A stretch of DNA of 64,000 bases, taken from NCBI GenBank assembly GCA_963573305.1, contig OY754329.1, forward strand, positions 43,668,417-43,732,416, written 5' to 3'. The position numbers and the translations under genes were made by a program. A model generated the notes under the pieces. That model saw nothing but the letters and a program-made list of their open reading frames with translations. It was not told where the DNA came from and searched no databases. Of this stretch, positions 1-9,649 are shown in pieces. Position 1 is the stretch's first letter. Every line of letters begins with the position of its first letter. This DNA is from Pyrrhosoma nymphula (taxonomy: Eukaryota > Arthropoda > Insecta > Odonata > Coenagrionidae).

Positions 1-630
1 ATGCTTATCAGGTTTCACCATTATTTCCGTATAATTGTCACAATCATATCGTACTTATAAGCATTTTACCGTTAATTTTTCCACCACTTGCAAATCAGGG
101 CAGTAAAAATAACTAAAATGTCAGAGTTTATAAAACATCTCTGAAAGAGTCTTCAAAAGAATTGGATATGGTTTTTAGCGTCTGGCGAAACTGGCTCGCA
201 AGGAAGAGCTATAACAATACTAATCAGTATATATAAGTTTGTCTAAAGGCTGCCCCACAGAAATCTCCTGACTACTACGGGCATATGGAGTTAACCTTTC
301 GCAATAATAATTGTTTCCTTAAATAAGGATTCTTTGCCACGTAGTTAACCCTATGTGCGCATAAATGCTTCGCCACGGAAATTTTTTTAATTGTACCGCG
401 AATAAACGAATAACTTAATCGTTTTGCGTAATTTCATGCAATTTGTTGAATAGCATATCTTTGAGTCACCGAGCAAGTTCACGACTAGTTATCCCCCAAA
501 ACAAGATCAATTTCTCAGATCACTAATGATGAATAAAACCATCACCGCCGCACTTTCTGAATACGCACGATTTCATTCGCCGTGGGAATGAATAGGGTTG
601 GCATAGTTCACACAGCCACCTTGAGCAGAG
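1..630. other. AT-rich stretch, no gene recognised
   Basis: I see no coding pattern, RNA gene or clear repeat here. The sequence is ordinary AT-rich noncoding DNA, intron or intergenic. Confidence 0.5.
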
Positions 631-639
631 GGAGCTATG

Positions 640-893
640 GCATTAAATGGCATTACTTATATTGCTCACCCACTCTCTCATCCATCCATTCTCGGCGAGA
701 CTAATGGACGGGCCGGCGGATGGCATGGGTGCCGCGTGGGCGGCGCGCGTCATTTGTCAGCGAATGGCACTCACCACCACCACGCCATCGGCGGCGGCGC
801 TGTCGTCGCCCGCGGGCTCTGGAAAAGCGGTGCCTTTTGAAGTATCCTCACCCGAAGTGCACCGAGCGACGGAGTCGTCACGGCTATTTATAC
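640..893 (-). promoter_or_regulatory. Candidate minus-strand promoter and first exon in a GC-rich island
   Basis: Read on the minus strand, a perfect TATA-type box (TATAAATAG, complement of 884-892) is followed about 30 bases later by a weak initiator-like TCGGTG. There follows a GC-rich leader and an ATG at 788-786 in good context (CCGCCGATGGCG). Fourteen bases from the start of the ATG is a strong splice-donor sequence, GTGAGT (complement of 769-774). The reading frame would stop almost at once if this donor were not used, so the model requires splicing, and the remaining exons would lie left of the window. The island is rich in CpG against AT-rich surroundings, as in many arthropod promoters. 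No protein domain can be tested because the exon would encode only about five residues. It could equally be a GC-rich repeat fragment. Confidence 0.28.
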
Positions 894-959
894 ATATCAC
901 TTATGATCTCGGATATAGTTGCCGCGGCAATAATATGAGGAGAGAATGGGGATAACCGT

Positions 960-3010
960 GAAAGGGACAAGGGGTAACAGAGGAAAGGGTGACAACCGTA
1001 CCCCTACTCAACAGAGACCCTTCCTCCCTTCTCTCCTCCCGGACTTTTGTAACGTGGAGCACGTGATGTATGATCGGCATAATGCGAGGCGATAACGACG
1101 TAACGATGCCAAAAATAAAATTTTTGCAAATATTTTTTTCCTCTTTTTGTTAACCGATCACGGATACGGATGGGTAAAGCATTCAAAGGTTTGTTTGCGT
1201 AATGCTCTCACGGCAATGCGCTCTTTGCCGTTTAAATTGGAAGCTGTTGGTGGAAAAAGGGCGGGTTAATGGGATGAACTTAGAAAACACAGGGCTGCTC
1301 GTGATAGGCCTTCCGTAATTACTCCTACAATGATTCAGCAAAAGAGTAGAGCACGTTTCATTTCCTTCAACATTATTATGCGCATTGAGTGTGAATTAAG
1401 TGGAACAAACAGGACTTCCCATCAAATGCCAACCCCTATTAAAGGTCAGAATGGGGCAAAGAATCATTAAGCCATATTTGTTTGTAAATTTTAAATGACA
1501 TCTGGCGCAAGTCTAACCTATTAATGTATTTTAATGGAATATTAATTGTTTTAATAATATTACTGAAAAAACAAGCTCACTGAAATATTCCCATCAGAGT
1601 TTATCTGACTTTACGTCAAACAGTTCACGGTGGCTACGCCTAACGTGAAAGGTCAGTTTTCAATACTTCTCCCTAAAATATTATGAAAATGTATTAGAAT
1701 TGCAACAGAATAATTGAATGACCATCTTTTTTAGTAGAACAAACTTAATTTCAAGACATCTCTACGTCTCTACAATACATGAGATTACAAAGTGTTTGAA
1801 AGGAAGAATTCTAGTTGTATGATAAACTAAAAAAATTCTATTGAATTTGTTAATTTATATTCACGGCATCACCTCAAGTTAAAAATAAAACAATAAGGTT
1901 GAACAATAAGGAATCAAAAGAATAAGGAATAATATCTCTGTATTTACGCATGGTAAGGTTATTCCTCATCCATGATACGCATCAAACTTTCCCTTTTTAC
2001 TGGAACTTTAGAAAGCTCAAAATGCATAGAATCTGGAAGCAAATATTGTATTTAAACATAAGTAATAGCTATAATTGCAATAATGCGTTCCAACTCACTT
2101 CACCGTTCTCGATTTATAATTACGAGCTACAAACTCAGGTGATACTAACCATAAAATTCTCCATATATATGTTCATGTCTCTCTGCATATCTGTCTTCTA
2201 TTGCACCAAAAAAACAAAGTTAAAGACCTATAATTGGGCAATATGTTCAATATTTATGACTGCAAATGAAAATATTCATGTAAAGTTAGAACATTACATG
2301 AGAGAAATCAAACAGGGATATCAATTAAGTGGACATCAGATACCATCAAGTGGACAGTAGAACCAGTATGTCTTCGGGAGTAATCGGCAACTTGCAGCGT
2401 GCATCGGAGAATTATTTTCAAAGTTGGATACCGCAGAGAGCCAATGCGAGAATAATGAGGGGATAAAAAAGAAAAGGCCTTCGGAATACTCACGAGCACA
2501 TCCTCCGAGTTGGAATGTGGCATTCATCCCCCCCATTCACAACCAGTAGCCGTCAAGTGAATGCAAATGCTTCCCCTTCTGGGGATACCTTATTGGTTTT
2601 CGCCGTGTCCGATTCGTGGTGGGGAGGAATCAGGGACAGCCCGGTGAGCTGGACGACTGCCAGCCAATCAATAGCTATGAATTCCAAAGTTCATTATTTT
2701 TTTCTGAACAAATCTTTCTGTAAACTGATCAGAGAGTTTGACTCACGCGTATCCGTGTATGAATTAATATCCATATCTCGTTTTATTGCCAGGCGACTAC
2801 CAAGACTTGACTTTTTATTAAAGAGCGAAGACTCTGGCTCTCCATGTAATCACTTAAATCCCTTTAAACTGGAGGAAACTGCAACGTAATTTACTCCAAG
2901 ATGATAGAAAGCAATAGGAGAAAATTTGTCCTTCAAAGTGAATTGGTCAAAAATTCGATTTCAAAATAGCATACACCCTGCGGTGAATTATAGGATAACG
3001 AACTCTACCC
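960..3010. other. Noncoding stretch, no gene recognised
   Basis: The open frames here, up to 136 codons, show no recognisable domain and no coding-like composition. They are treated as chance frames. No RNA gene or mobile element was identified. Confidence 0.45.
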
Positions 3011-3013
3011 GAA

Positions 3014-3247
3014 AACCATTTTCTAGCACAAAAAGGGAGGAATCAGGCGAGATGTTGTGGAATATGAAAAAAATAAGAACTATGACAATGCAATTTTCCA
3101 TCGATAAAAATTGTTTAATCGACCCGGGTTTCGATGCACTGCATCATCATCAGGTGATGATGATGCAGTGCATCGAAACCCGGGTCGATAAAACAATTTT
3201 TATCTATGGAAAATGGCATTGTCATAGTTCTCATAACCATTTTCTAG
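3014..3247. mobile_element. Palindromic hammerhead-ribozyme insertion A with 13-bp target-site duplication
   Basis: A 13-base direct repeat (AACCATTTTCTAG) at 3014-3026 and 3235-3247 brackets an insertion of 208 bases. Inside, a 46-base tail (3027-3072) has no partner. It is followed by two inverted arms, 3073-3152 and 3155-3234, matching at 76 of 80 positions around a GG centre. The right arm ends exactly at the duplication, so the tail is on one side only. Both arms carry a hammerhead core or its remnant. Hammerhead motifs with short palindromic stem III are known from Penelope-like elements and retrozymes. I infer that this is a short non-autonomous or truncated member of such a family. 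No reverse transcriptase is present. The bracketing repeats and palindrome are seen directly; the family assignment is inference. Confidence 0.75.
3118..3155 (-). ncRNA. Hammerhead ribozyme core, palindromic stem III (insertion A)
   Basis: On the minus strand the order is CTGATGA (3153-3147), then stem II GATGC/GCATC with loop AGT, then GAAA (3132-3129), the self-complementary ACCCGGGT (3129-3122) and C at 3121. This matches the invariant hammerhead core CUGANGA...GAAA...NUH with cleavage expected after GUC. The stem III palindrome leaves no room for a loop, so it would work only as a dimer. Stem I is weak: beyond the first C-G pair the flanks do not match. The plus-strand mirror copy has C3 changed to G (GTGATGA at 3154-3160), which would be expected to abolish activity. 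This is probably a decayed ribozyme. Confidence 0.6.
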
Positions 3248-3249
3248 GC

Positions 3250-3698
3250 CCGTCATTCTGGGAAAAACGTCGCGTCAGGCAGTAATTTTCCAGATTAAAC
3301 ATTACAAAAAATTAAATAAATCTAGATTAAAATCGAATTTTCCCAGGATTATTGTTTATTTTCATCACAATAACGCAATTAATTGTAATCCATTAATATG
3401 CATTGGTTTTATGTTTAAACGTTATGTTATCTGTGAGAATAGATATACTACCAATACTACCCATGTGTCATAAAATACCTACAAACTTTTGGTTTATATA
3501 CTGCGAGGAAAAAACCTGCTACTAACTTTACGGAGGCACCAAACAGGAGCAACTGCAACGAAGTTCACGGTAGTTCTGATTCAATTGTCCGCCTATTGGC
3601 GAAGTAGGGGTAAAATAGGAGAATGCGGAATAGCGAGTGTTTAATGGATAGGGAGGAGGAAAGGGTTGACCAGCTCTGCTCGTACAAATGATCGGTAC
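3250..3698. other. Noncoding spacer between insertion A and piggyBac
   Basis: AT-rich sequence with no coding potential that I recognise. It separates the hammerhead palindrome from the piggyBac target site. Confidence 0.5.
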
Positions 3699-6600
3699 TT
3701 AACACTAGAACGCCCACAGTCGTCATTTCGACTCCTTCGATCGGAGAAATAGCTGCTATTTTTTTCGTTTTAATGTCTAGGAACTTTTCTTTCGTGACTT
3801 TTTCTTAATTTTATCTAATACATTGTGTAAAAATTTAAGACCCCTAAATTTCAAAATGTATGAATAAATTACGGTTTTACCTAGAAAACCCGAGAGGCGT
3901 CAAATCGACTCCGACATATAGATGTGTTTAATTATGGCGATTGCCACTCTCAATTGCTACAAATTGCTACATATGTTGTAGATGCTTATTCTCAATGTAT
4001 GTTTTTATTCTGAGGATACCAAAATACCTCATTCCCACTCTCTTCTTCCTTCGTCCTCTTCCAAACGTCTACATTGACTCCGTCGCGGCTCGCTGTCGTA
4101 AGGTGGGACATAGGAGGGGGAACAAAGGAGGGAGGGGTGAAAATGGGCAGTTGAGAGGCAGACAATCAGTTATGCAGAGATTTGAGCTCCTCGTTCTGGG
4201 CAAAGAACGCTTCTAGAACTGCAGCAACCGATTGCCCACCATTGGAGTAACACATTTTTATATTGCGAGGAAGGCACAAAGGAAACGGCTGAAAGTCAAG
4301 GGAACAGTCAAAAAATTACAGAGAATAGATAAAAAATAACTCTGAAGGAGGGGAAGTTAGCGATACCGAGGACGAGGATATCCCGGTTTCCGTAACTGAC
4401 TCCATTACATCAGAAGACGATGAAATTCCTCCAGGTATGCAATTTTTTTTGTTTCTCTACTGCATCAAGAAACTATTTGAGTACTGCATTTTTTTATTTC
4501 ATCGCGTACCTATAACGTTAGGTATTTTCCCCTCTGTAGTCTCTCCTGTTCAGCATCTTGTAGCATCATACGGTGGTATATAAACGCAGATACCCACGCC
4601 GAGTTTTGCTCCACTTGATGTTTACGGTGGTGCTTCTGTCAACGGAGGTGGATCTGGACAACTCAAGGCACTCCAAAAACTCACGCGTCAAGTGGCTCGA
4701 GGGCGGACTATACGACGCATCTTTGGGAAAGAATCTCGTCATTGGCCAACACATCAATGTAGAGAGACAGCAGATGGTATCCAGGAAAACAGTTCTGATA
4801 TCCGAAGATCGGACGTCGATAAGGAGTTTGATCCTCATGTTGCCGCTTACGGTAAAAAATGGCAGGAAATAGCTATAGGTGAGGTTTTTGCTTGCAGAAG
4901 ACCTCGTCAAAATGTCCTTTATGGAATACCAGGGAGTACAGTTCAGGCACAATCACAGGTATCTGAGCATAGCACTTGTAGTGCATGGAAAACTTGTGTT
5001 AATAATGCGATGCTTCAACATATTTTGGAATGCACTCAAATTGAGGCACGCAGGGTACCCATTAGAAAACAATCAATGGTATATCTCTCTTCAAGAACTT
5101 GAGGCATTTATTGCGGTGCTTTATGTGCGTGACGTAAATTAAGTAAAAAGTAATAACTAACACATCTTGTGGTTTGAACAATGGGGCTGTAATTTTAGTA
5201 AACACACCATGTCTCGCAACAAATTCACAGAGATAATGTGATTTCTTAGATTTGATAAAAAATAAACTCGTCACACTCGTATTAGAGAGGACAAATTCGC
5301 CATGGTGTTCTTGGGTGTCCTTGGGACTTCGGATGGATTTATTCACAACTGTCAGTCACATTTTAAGCCAGGTGAAAATATCACAGTTGACGAGCAGCTG
5401 TTTCCAACAAAAATTACATATAGATTTAATCAATTCAGGGCATCAAAGCCTGACAAATATGGGATCAAGTTCTGGCTTGCTGTGGATTTAGAATCGAAAT
5501 TTATTTTAAATGCCTTCCCATATCTTGGAAAAGACGATCCTCGACCAGGTGACCAACGTCTTCCTGAGTATGTTGTTATGCAACAAATGGCACCATACTT
5601 TGGGGCTTGGAAAAACGCCACATTAGGCTAGCAAAAGAATTACATCAGGAGTCTTCTAGTATCGTAGGGACTGTCAATAGTAACAGGAAAGAAATACCAA
5701 CTTCTGTAAAGGTGATGCGTAAACCATTGCACACCACTCATGTTTTGAAGCATAATGACATTTCACTCACTGTATACCAAGGAAAGGAAAATTAAAACCA
5801 TTTACTGCTAAGTACTCTCCATTTGGATGTGACCATAGCTAAAAATGAAAAGAAAACACCAGAAACAGTTGCTTTCTACAATTATACTTAGTTCCACGTT
5901 GATGTTGTAGATCAGATGGCCCGAAAATGCTCCACTAAGTCTGCATCAAGAAGGTGGCATGTGCAAGTATTTTTCAATCTGTTAGACCTGGCTGTTATAA
6001 ATTCCTGGATCGTATTCAAAGACGTGACTGGTGCTAAAATTAAACGGAGAGCATTTATACAAAGGTTGGTGGAGAAATTGAGGGCAGTTCAAATGGCAAA
6101 TAAAATAACTGAAAGCATCATATTAGATATTGTGGGCTGCAGTGACATCAAAAAGAGACGGAAGTGCCAAATCAAGAAGTGTAAAGGTACTATGACGTAT
6201 GAAGTATGTGGAACTTGTACAAGGATGGTTTATGGTAAGTGTGCTTATAAAATAATTTATTATTGTGTTGACTGTACAAAACATTAGCTTTTTCTACGGT
6301 TGAGCATAGAGTGACCCATCCATGAATATAAAAATGTCTTCATCTGATGTGAATTTGTAACTAGAATAAGTATTATATAATGTAGGCTAAAAGTGCTGTC
6401 TTGTACATTTCTAAAATATACTTTCTTATAAATGGTGTAAACAATGTGTTCATTAAAATAAATTTGCAAACTTTCTTCTGCATATTTAATTTACTATCAA
6501 AATGCTGAGCCGGAATTACAATTAAGTTTGTTCAGGAGATGACATTAATATTGCTTGCCTTCAACGGCAGGTAAAAGCTTCGGATATCATGGGAAACAGT

Positions 6601-6726
6601 AAAAGATGCTTCAAGTCATATAAGATTGCTTTTTCATTAGAAAAAATAACTTTCCTTTGGATGGAGTCGAAATGACGCCCAACGGGCGTTATAGGGGGAA
6701 TAAAAGTCTGGGCGTCCTAGTGTTAA
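3699..6726 (+). mobile_element. Full-length degenerate piggyBac transposon with TTAA target duplications
   Basis: TTAA at 3699-3702 and 6723-6726 flank a 3,020-bp element. Its ends are inverted repeats: CACTAGAACGCCCA on the left and the complement of TGGGCGTCCTAGTG on the right, 13 of 14 identical. A second inverted motif lies just inside: CGTCATTTCGACTCC at 3721-3735 and its complement at 6663-6677. A diverged relative of this motif sits near 3898. TTAA target sites and short ends with subterminal repeats are the hallmark of the piggyBac superfamily, and the interior encodes a recognisable piggyBac transposase. Both ends survive, so the copy arrived by transposition, but the transposase is broken and the element cannot move itself. 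Confidence 0.9.
4345..6287 (+). pseudogene. piggyBac transposase (DDE_Tnp_1_7) pseudogene
   Basis: Fragments follow the order of a piggyBac transposase across three frames. First comes an acidic N-terminal stretch (about 4345-4435), as is usual in the family. Then comes the start of the catalytic domain (about 4820-5045), including a piece ending in ...CTQIEARR. After a frameshift come SLQELEAFIAVLYVR (about 5089-5135) and a region with several in-frame stops (5140-5280). The first catalytic block follows, with TVDEQLFPTK and GIKFWLAVD (about 5380-5490). Near 5620 the segment that normally carries the second catalytic aspartate (TDNFF-type motif) is missing. The third block reads VDVVDQMARK near 5900, one stop codon precedes it, and a cysteine-rich C-terminal zinc-finger-like tail ends at 6287. 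A possible splice donor follows the acidic region near 4436. The gene is clearly dead. Confidence 0.88.
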
Positions 6727-7230
6727 GTGACATCTTTGTGAATCTTTCCACCAGATGTGTCTGAGATATTAATACAAGCGTTAGGGATATAAATTTACTA
6801 ATACAATTCTGGTATTGAATACAATAGGGTACTCGAATATTTTCTCACGTAAAAAAAATCATATTATCTCGGGTAGTATAATAATGATGATAGTAGGAAA
6901 TAACCTTAGTTTCCGATGGCCTGTAGATACTCTTCAGAAGCGTCACTTTGCGTCATGCTGTGAGAGGTACCTAAAGAGTAATAATAATTCCATAACTTGA
7001 TTGTATTTACGATTAAATACATTTCAATTCCACTTTATAGCATAGTGTGGTGGTAAACAATTACTTTATGGGCTGCGTTCATAGAATATCCGCACAAGGC
7101 TCCAAAATCAGCCACGGTAATACTAAAATAGCCTTGAATAGTTTAAGATATAAATCTTTGTAAAGCTAACATTATTTCATGCTTAACCTTAACTAGGTTT
7201 TCCATATCTACAGGTAGTCATAAATAGCCT
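6727..7230. other. Noncoding spacer between piggyBac and the Jockey-type element
   Basis: AT-rich DNA with no recognisable gene or repeat. The sharp change to GC-rich sequence near 7236 probably marks the edge of the next element or of its target. Confidence 0.5.
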
Positions 7231-7235
7231 GATGT

Positions 7236-7684
7236 GCCCCACGCGGCGGCAGATAATTCGAATCCACCCGTCGCGCCAAGAAACCACGCGAGGGACCGCC
7301 TCGTAGTTCACACGCCACCGCTTTCTCTTCCCCTCCCCCGGCCGGGCACCAATGCCAGCCACCAGATAGTTCCAACGCCGCCGCAACCACAACCTCTCCT
7401 CCGGCCGAGCGACCACGTGACGGAATTTCCCGTACGTCACACCCTCCCCTCCTCTCCTCCCCTCTGCCCCTTTCCCCCACGCGCGGAGGAGGAGACAGGA
7501 GCTCACCCCTTCCCCCACGTGACTCCTGCGGAGCTCGCCGGTTGGCCGCCGCCCTGCCCAGGATCCACATATAAGGAGGACCTCCGGACCTCAGAAGACA
7601 GTTGGAGTTGAGTGAAAGTGCCTGCACTAGTACCTTGATTCCTACTCTTAGACCGGAGAAGACGAAAGTCTTATCCCGTTGAGC
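7236..7684 (+). promoter_or_regulatory. GC-rich 5' region with TATA and initiator-like motifs
   Basis: This segment is strongly GC- and CpG-rich, with C-rich runs at 7440-7490. TATAAGG at 7570-7576 lies 30 bases before an initiator-like ACAGTTGG whose A is at 7600. That is the spacing expected for transcription by RNA polymerase II. Non-LTR elements usually use internal TATA-less promoters, so an upstream TATA box is unusual. It may mean that the element starts near 7600 and landed beside a host promoter, or that this 5' region is a monomer of the element's own promoter. Spacing is seen in the sequence; promoter use is inference. Confidence 0.4.
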
Positions 7685-9649
7685 ATGCAGAGCACAAGCA
7701 GCGGCAGCGGAACAACGGGGTCCCTCGGGACCATGGATCCAGCAGCTCTTCGGAAGATGTTCCTGAAGGACAAGTCGGATGCTCTTCCGACTGAATCTGG
7801 ACGGGACGCTCTGGGGATGGCGGTATCACCGACGCCGGCCGATGCGTTCGGAAAACTAAAAGGCCCTTCTCAGGTCCAGGAGACGAAGGAGGAGGGGACG
7901 AAGAAGGAGGGGACGAAGAAGGAGGGGACGAAGAAGGAGGGGAAGAAGAAGGAGGAGACGAAGAAGGAGGGGACGAAGAAGGTGACGAAGAAGGAGGTGA
8001 CGAAGAAGGAGGAGACGAAGGAGACCGCCGCCGCAGGCTCCTGCTCCATGGCTGATGGAGCGGTTGAACCAGCACCCGCCCCCGCCACCACCGCAGCAGA
8101 TACCTCTGCTGACATGGCCGCCGACCCACTCGCTGCCGCTCCGGAAGACGCCGCGGCTGCCAACACCGCTCCGGTTGAGAAATCGGAGATGATGGAGACG
8201 GAGGTCCTTGCTTCTGCTTCTATCTTTTCAGGCTCTTCACAGGTTGAAAAGAAGACTTCCAAGCGGAAGCTAGCAGACACTGAGGCAACGACTACCACCA
8301 CTACTACCGGCGACGCTTCTTTGGACTCCTGGTCGGCACCTGTTGTCGCCAATGACAACCCTGATGACGAGGGATGGTCTAAGGTGGTGTCCAAGAAGAA
8401 GAAACCGGTGCAAGCAGAGACCGCAGCACCACCACAAGGTGGTGAAAAGAAACAACGCATACCGCCGATCATCTGCTATGACGCCAAGGACATGCGGGGA
8501 TTGACGGACAAGCTCGAGGAAATCCTTGCGGAGGACTTTGAGTTTGAAGTAAGACGCACCTCGGTGCGTCTTATTGTTAACTCTCCAGATGACCACCGGA
8601 AGGCTGACGCTCTACTGATCGAGATGGGAATAGAACACCACTCCCAGCCCTTGGATCCAGTGCAGGGAGTCCGATACCTGCTGAAAAACGTCTCCAGGTG
8701 GCGGACCGAGGCTGAGGTCTCGGAAGCGCTTGCAGGTATGGGATACCAAGTGCGTAGTGTGCGACAAATGTCGGTAAATGAAGGTGGGAAGAGAGTGTTC
8801 ATTGACCGCTTTGTCGCAAATCTTGTGAAAACACCCGGTGCCATACCCCCTATACAAATTACACATGTGCTCAAGTGCAAAGTGAAAGTTGAATACTTCC
8901 GTGGCGAAAAAGGCCCGAGTCAGTGCAGAAACTGCATGCAATTCGGGCACGTTGCCATCTCATGCAGGCGGAATCCAAAGTGCTTTCGTTGTGGTGACTC
9001 ACACACTGGTGATAATTGCCCAAAAGGGCGCAGTGACGAACCAACGTGTGCTAACTGTGGCGGCCCTCATACAGCCGTAAATAGGAAGTGCCCCTCCTAT
9101 GTGCAAGCATTACAGCGATACCTTGCCAGTAACAAGAAACCTGACGTGTCGGCACCCCGTGAGGAGACGAAGAGGGCGCCGGCAAGGAAGGTTGCGCAAG
9201 CCACCTCATTCGCCGAGGCCGCAAAGGGTGCGGCTGCACCACTGCAGCAGGCAGAGACCACGGAAATCAACCCTCCACCTCCCGAGGACGCTGAGCAAAC
9301 AACGTCCTCCAAAAAGAAGAAAAAGAAGAGGAGTAAGAAAGGGAAGAAAGCAACCTCCGCCCCGCTTTCCTCCTCCACTACTCCCGCTCTTCCTTCAAAC
9401 TCAACTGCACCGGAAACCACGGTGCCACAGCCGGAGTCTAATCCAGGATCCTCAACATCCGCACCACAGACGTCACATGATGTCCCAGTGGTGTCAACCA
9501 GGAACTGTGACGACAACCACCTATGGAGATCCATCTCGTCTCTGTGCACGGAACTACAGAGACACATCACCACCACTGAGGGCAAACTCCTACTGCAGAT
9601 CCTCCAAGAGCTCACTAAGCAGAAGACCGGGGAAGTCTCCACCGCATGA
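7685..9649 (+). CDS. ORF1: Gag-like nucleic-acid-binding protein with PRE_C2HC and three zinc knuckles
   Basis: This is the first protein of the Jockey-type element. It packages the element RNA and helps target it to the nucleus. The ATG at 7685 gives 654 residues; an in-frame ATG at 7733 sits in a stronger context (ACCATGG) and could be the true start. Residues 66-112 are a lysine/glutamate repeat (KKEGT type) encoded by a 15-bp minisatellite. Residues about 255-410 look like the RRM-like/PRE_C2HC region of arthropod Gags. Three CCHC-type knuckles follow: CRNCMQFGHVAISC at 414, CFRCGDSHTGDNC at 433 and CANCGG...C at 455. A lysine-rich stretch near 543-556 could act in nuclear import. The frame is open throughout. 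Its stop overlaps the ORF2 start (ATGA at 9646-9649). Confidence 0.9.
   Translation: MQSTSSGSGTTGSLGTMDPAALRKMFLKDKSDALPTESGRDALGMAVSPTPADAFGKLKGPSQVQETKEEGTKKEGTKKEGTKKEGKKKEETKKEGTKKVTKKEVTKKEETKETAAAGSCSMADGAVEPAPAPATTAADTSADMAADPLAAAPEDAAAANTAPVEKSEMMETEVLASASIFSGSSQVEKKTSKRKLADTEATTTTTTTGDASLDSWSAPVVANDNPDDEGWSKVVSKKKKPVQAETAAPPQGGEKKQRIPPIICYDAKDMRGLTDKLEEILAEDFEFEVRRTSVRLIVNSPDDHRKADALLIEMGIEHHSQPLDPVQGVRYLLKNVSRWRTEAEVSEALAGMGYQVRSVRQMSVNEGGKRVFIDRFVANLVKTPGAIPPIQITHVLKCKVKVEYFRGEKGPSQCRNCMQFGHVAISCRRNPKCFRCGDSHTGDNCPKGRSDEPTCANCGGPHTAVNRKCPSYVQALQRYLASNKKPDVSAPREETKRAPARKVAQATSFAEAAKGAAAPLQQAETTEINPPPPEDAEQTTSSKKKKKKRSKKGKKATSAPLSSSTTPALPSNSTAPETTVPQPESNPGSSTSAPQTSHDVPVVSTRNCDDNHLWRSISSLCTELQRHITTTEGKLLLQILQELTKQKTGEVSTA
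7881..8025 (+). repeat. 15-bp coding minisatellite (Lys/Glu repeat)
   Basis: About eight to nine imperfect copies of a GAAGGAGGGGACGAA-like unit lie in frame inside ORF1, so copy-number changes keep the frame open. They encode a highly charged K/E-rich linker. Several spurious open frames on the opposite strand arise from it. Confidence 0.85.

Noticed and set aside
2926..3285. 119-codon open frame across insertion A
   Set aside because: It runs through the palindrome and the target duplications; it is a chance frame.
4566..4952. 128-codon minus-strand open frame inside piggyBac
   Set aside because: It is a shadow of the degenerate transposase, which is read on the plus strand.
7671..8472. 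Long minus-strand open frames opposite ORF1
   Set aside because: They are serine/proline or valine-rich shadows of the Lys/Glu repeat and its surroundings on the coding strand.
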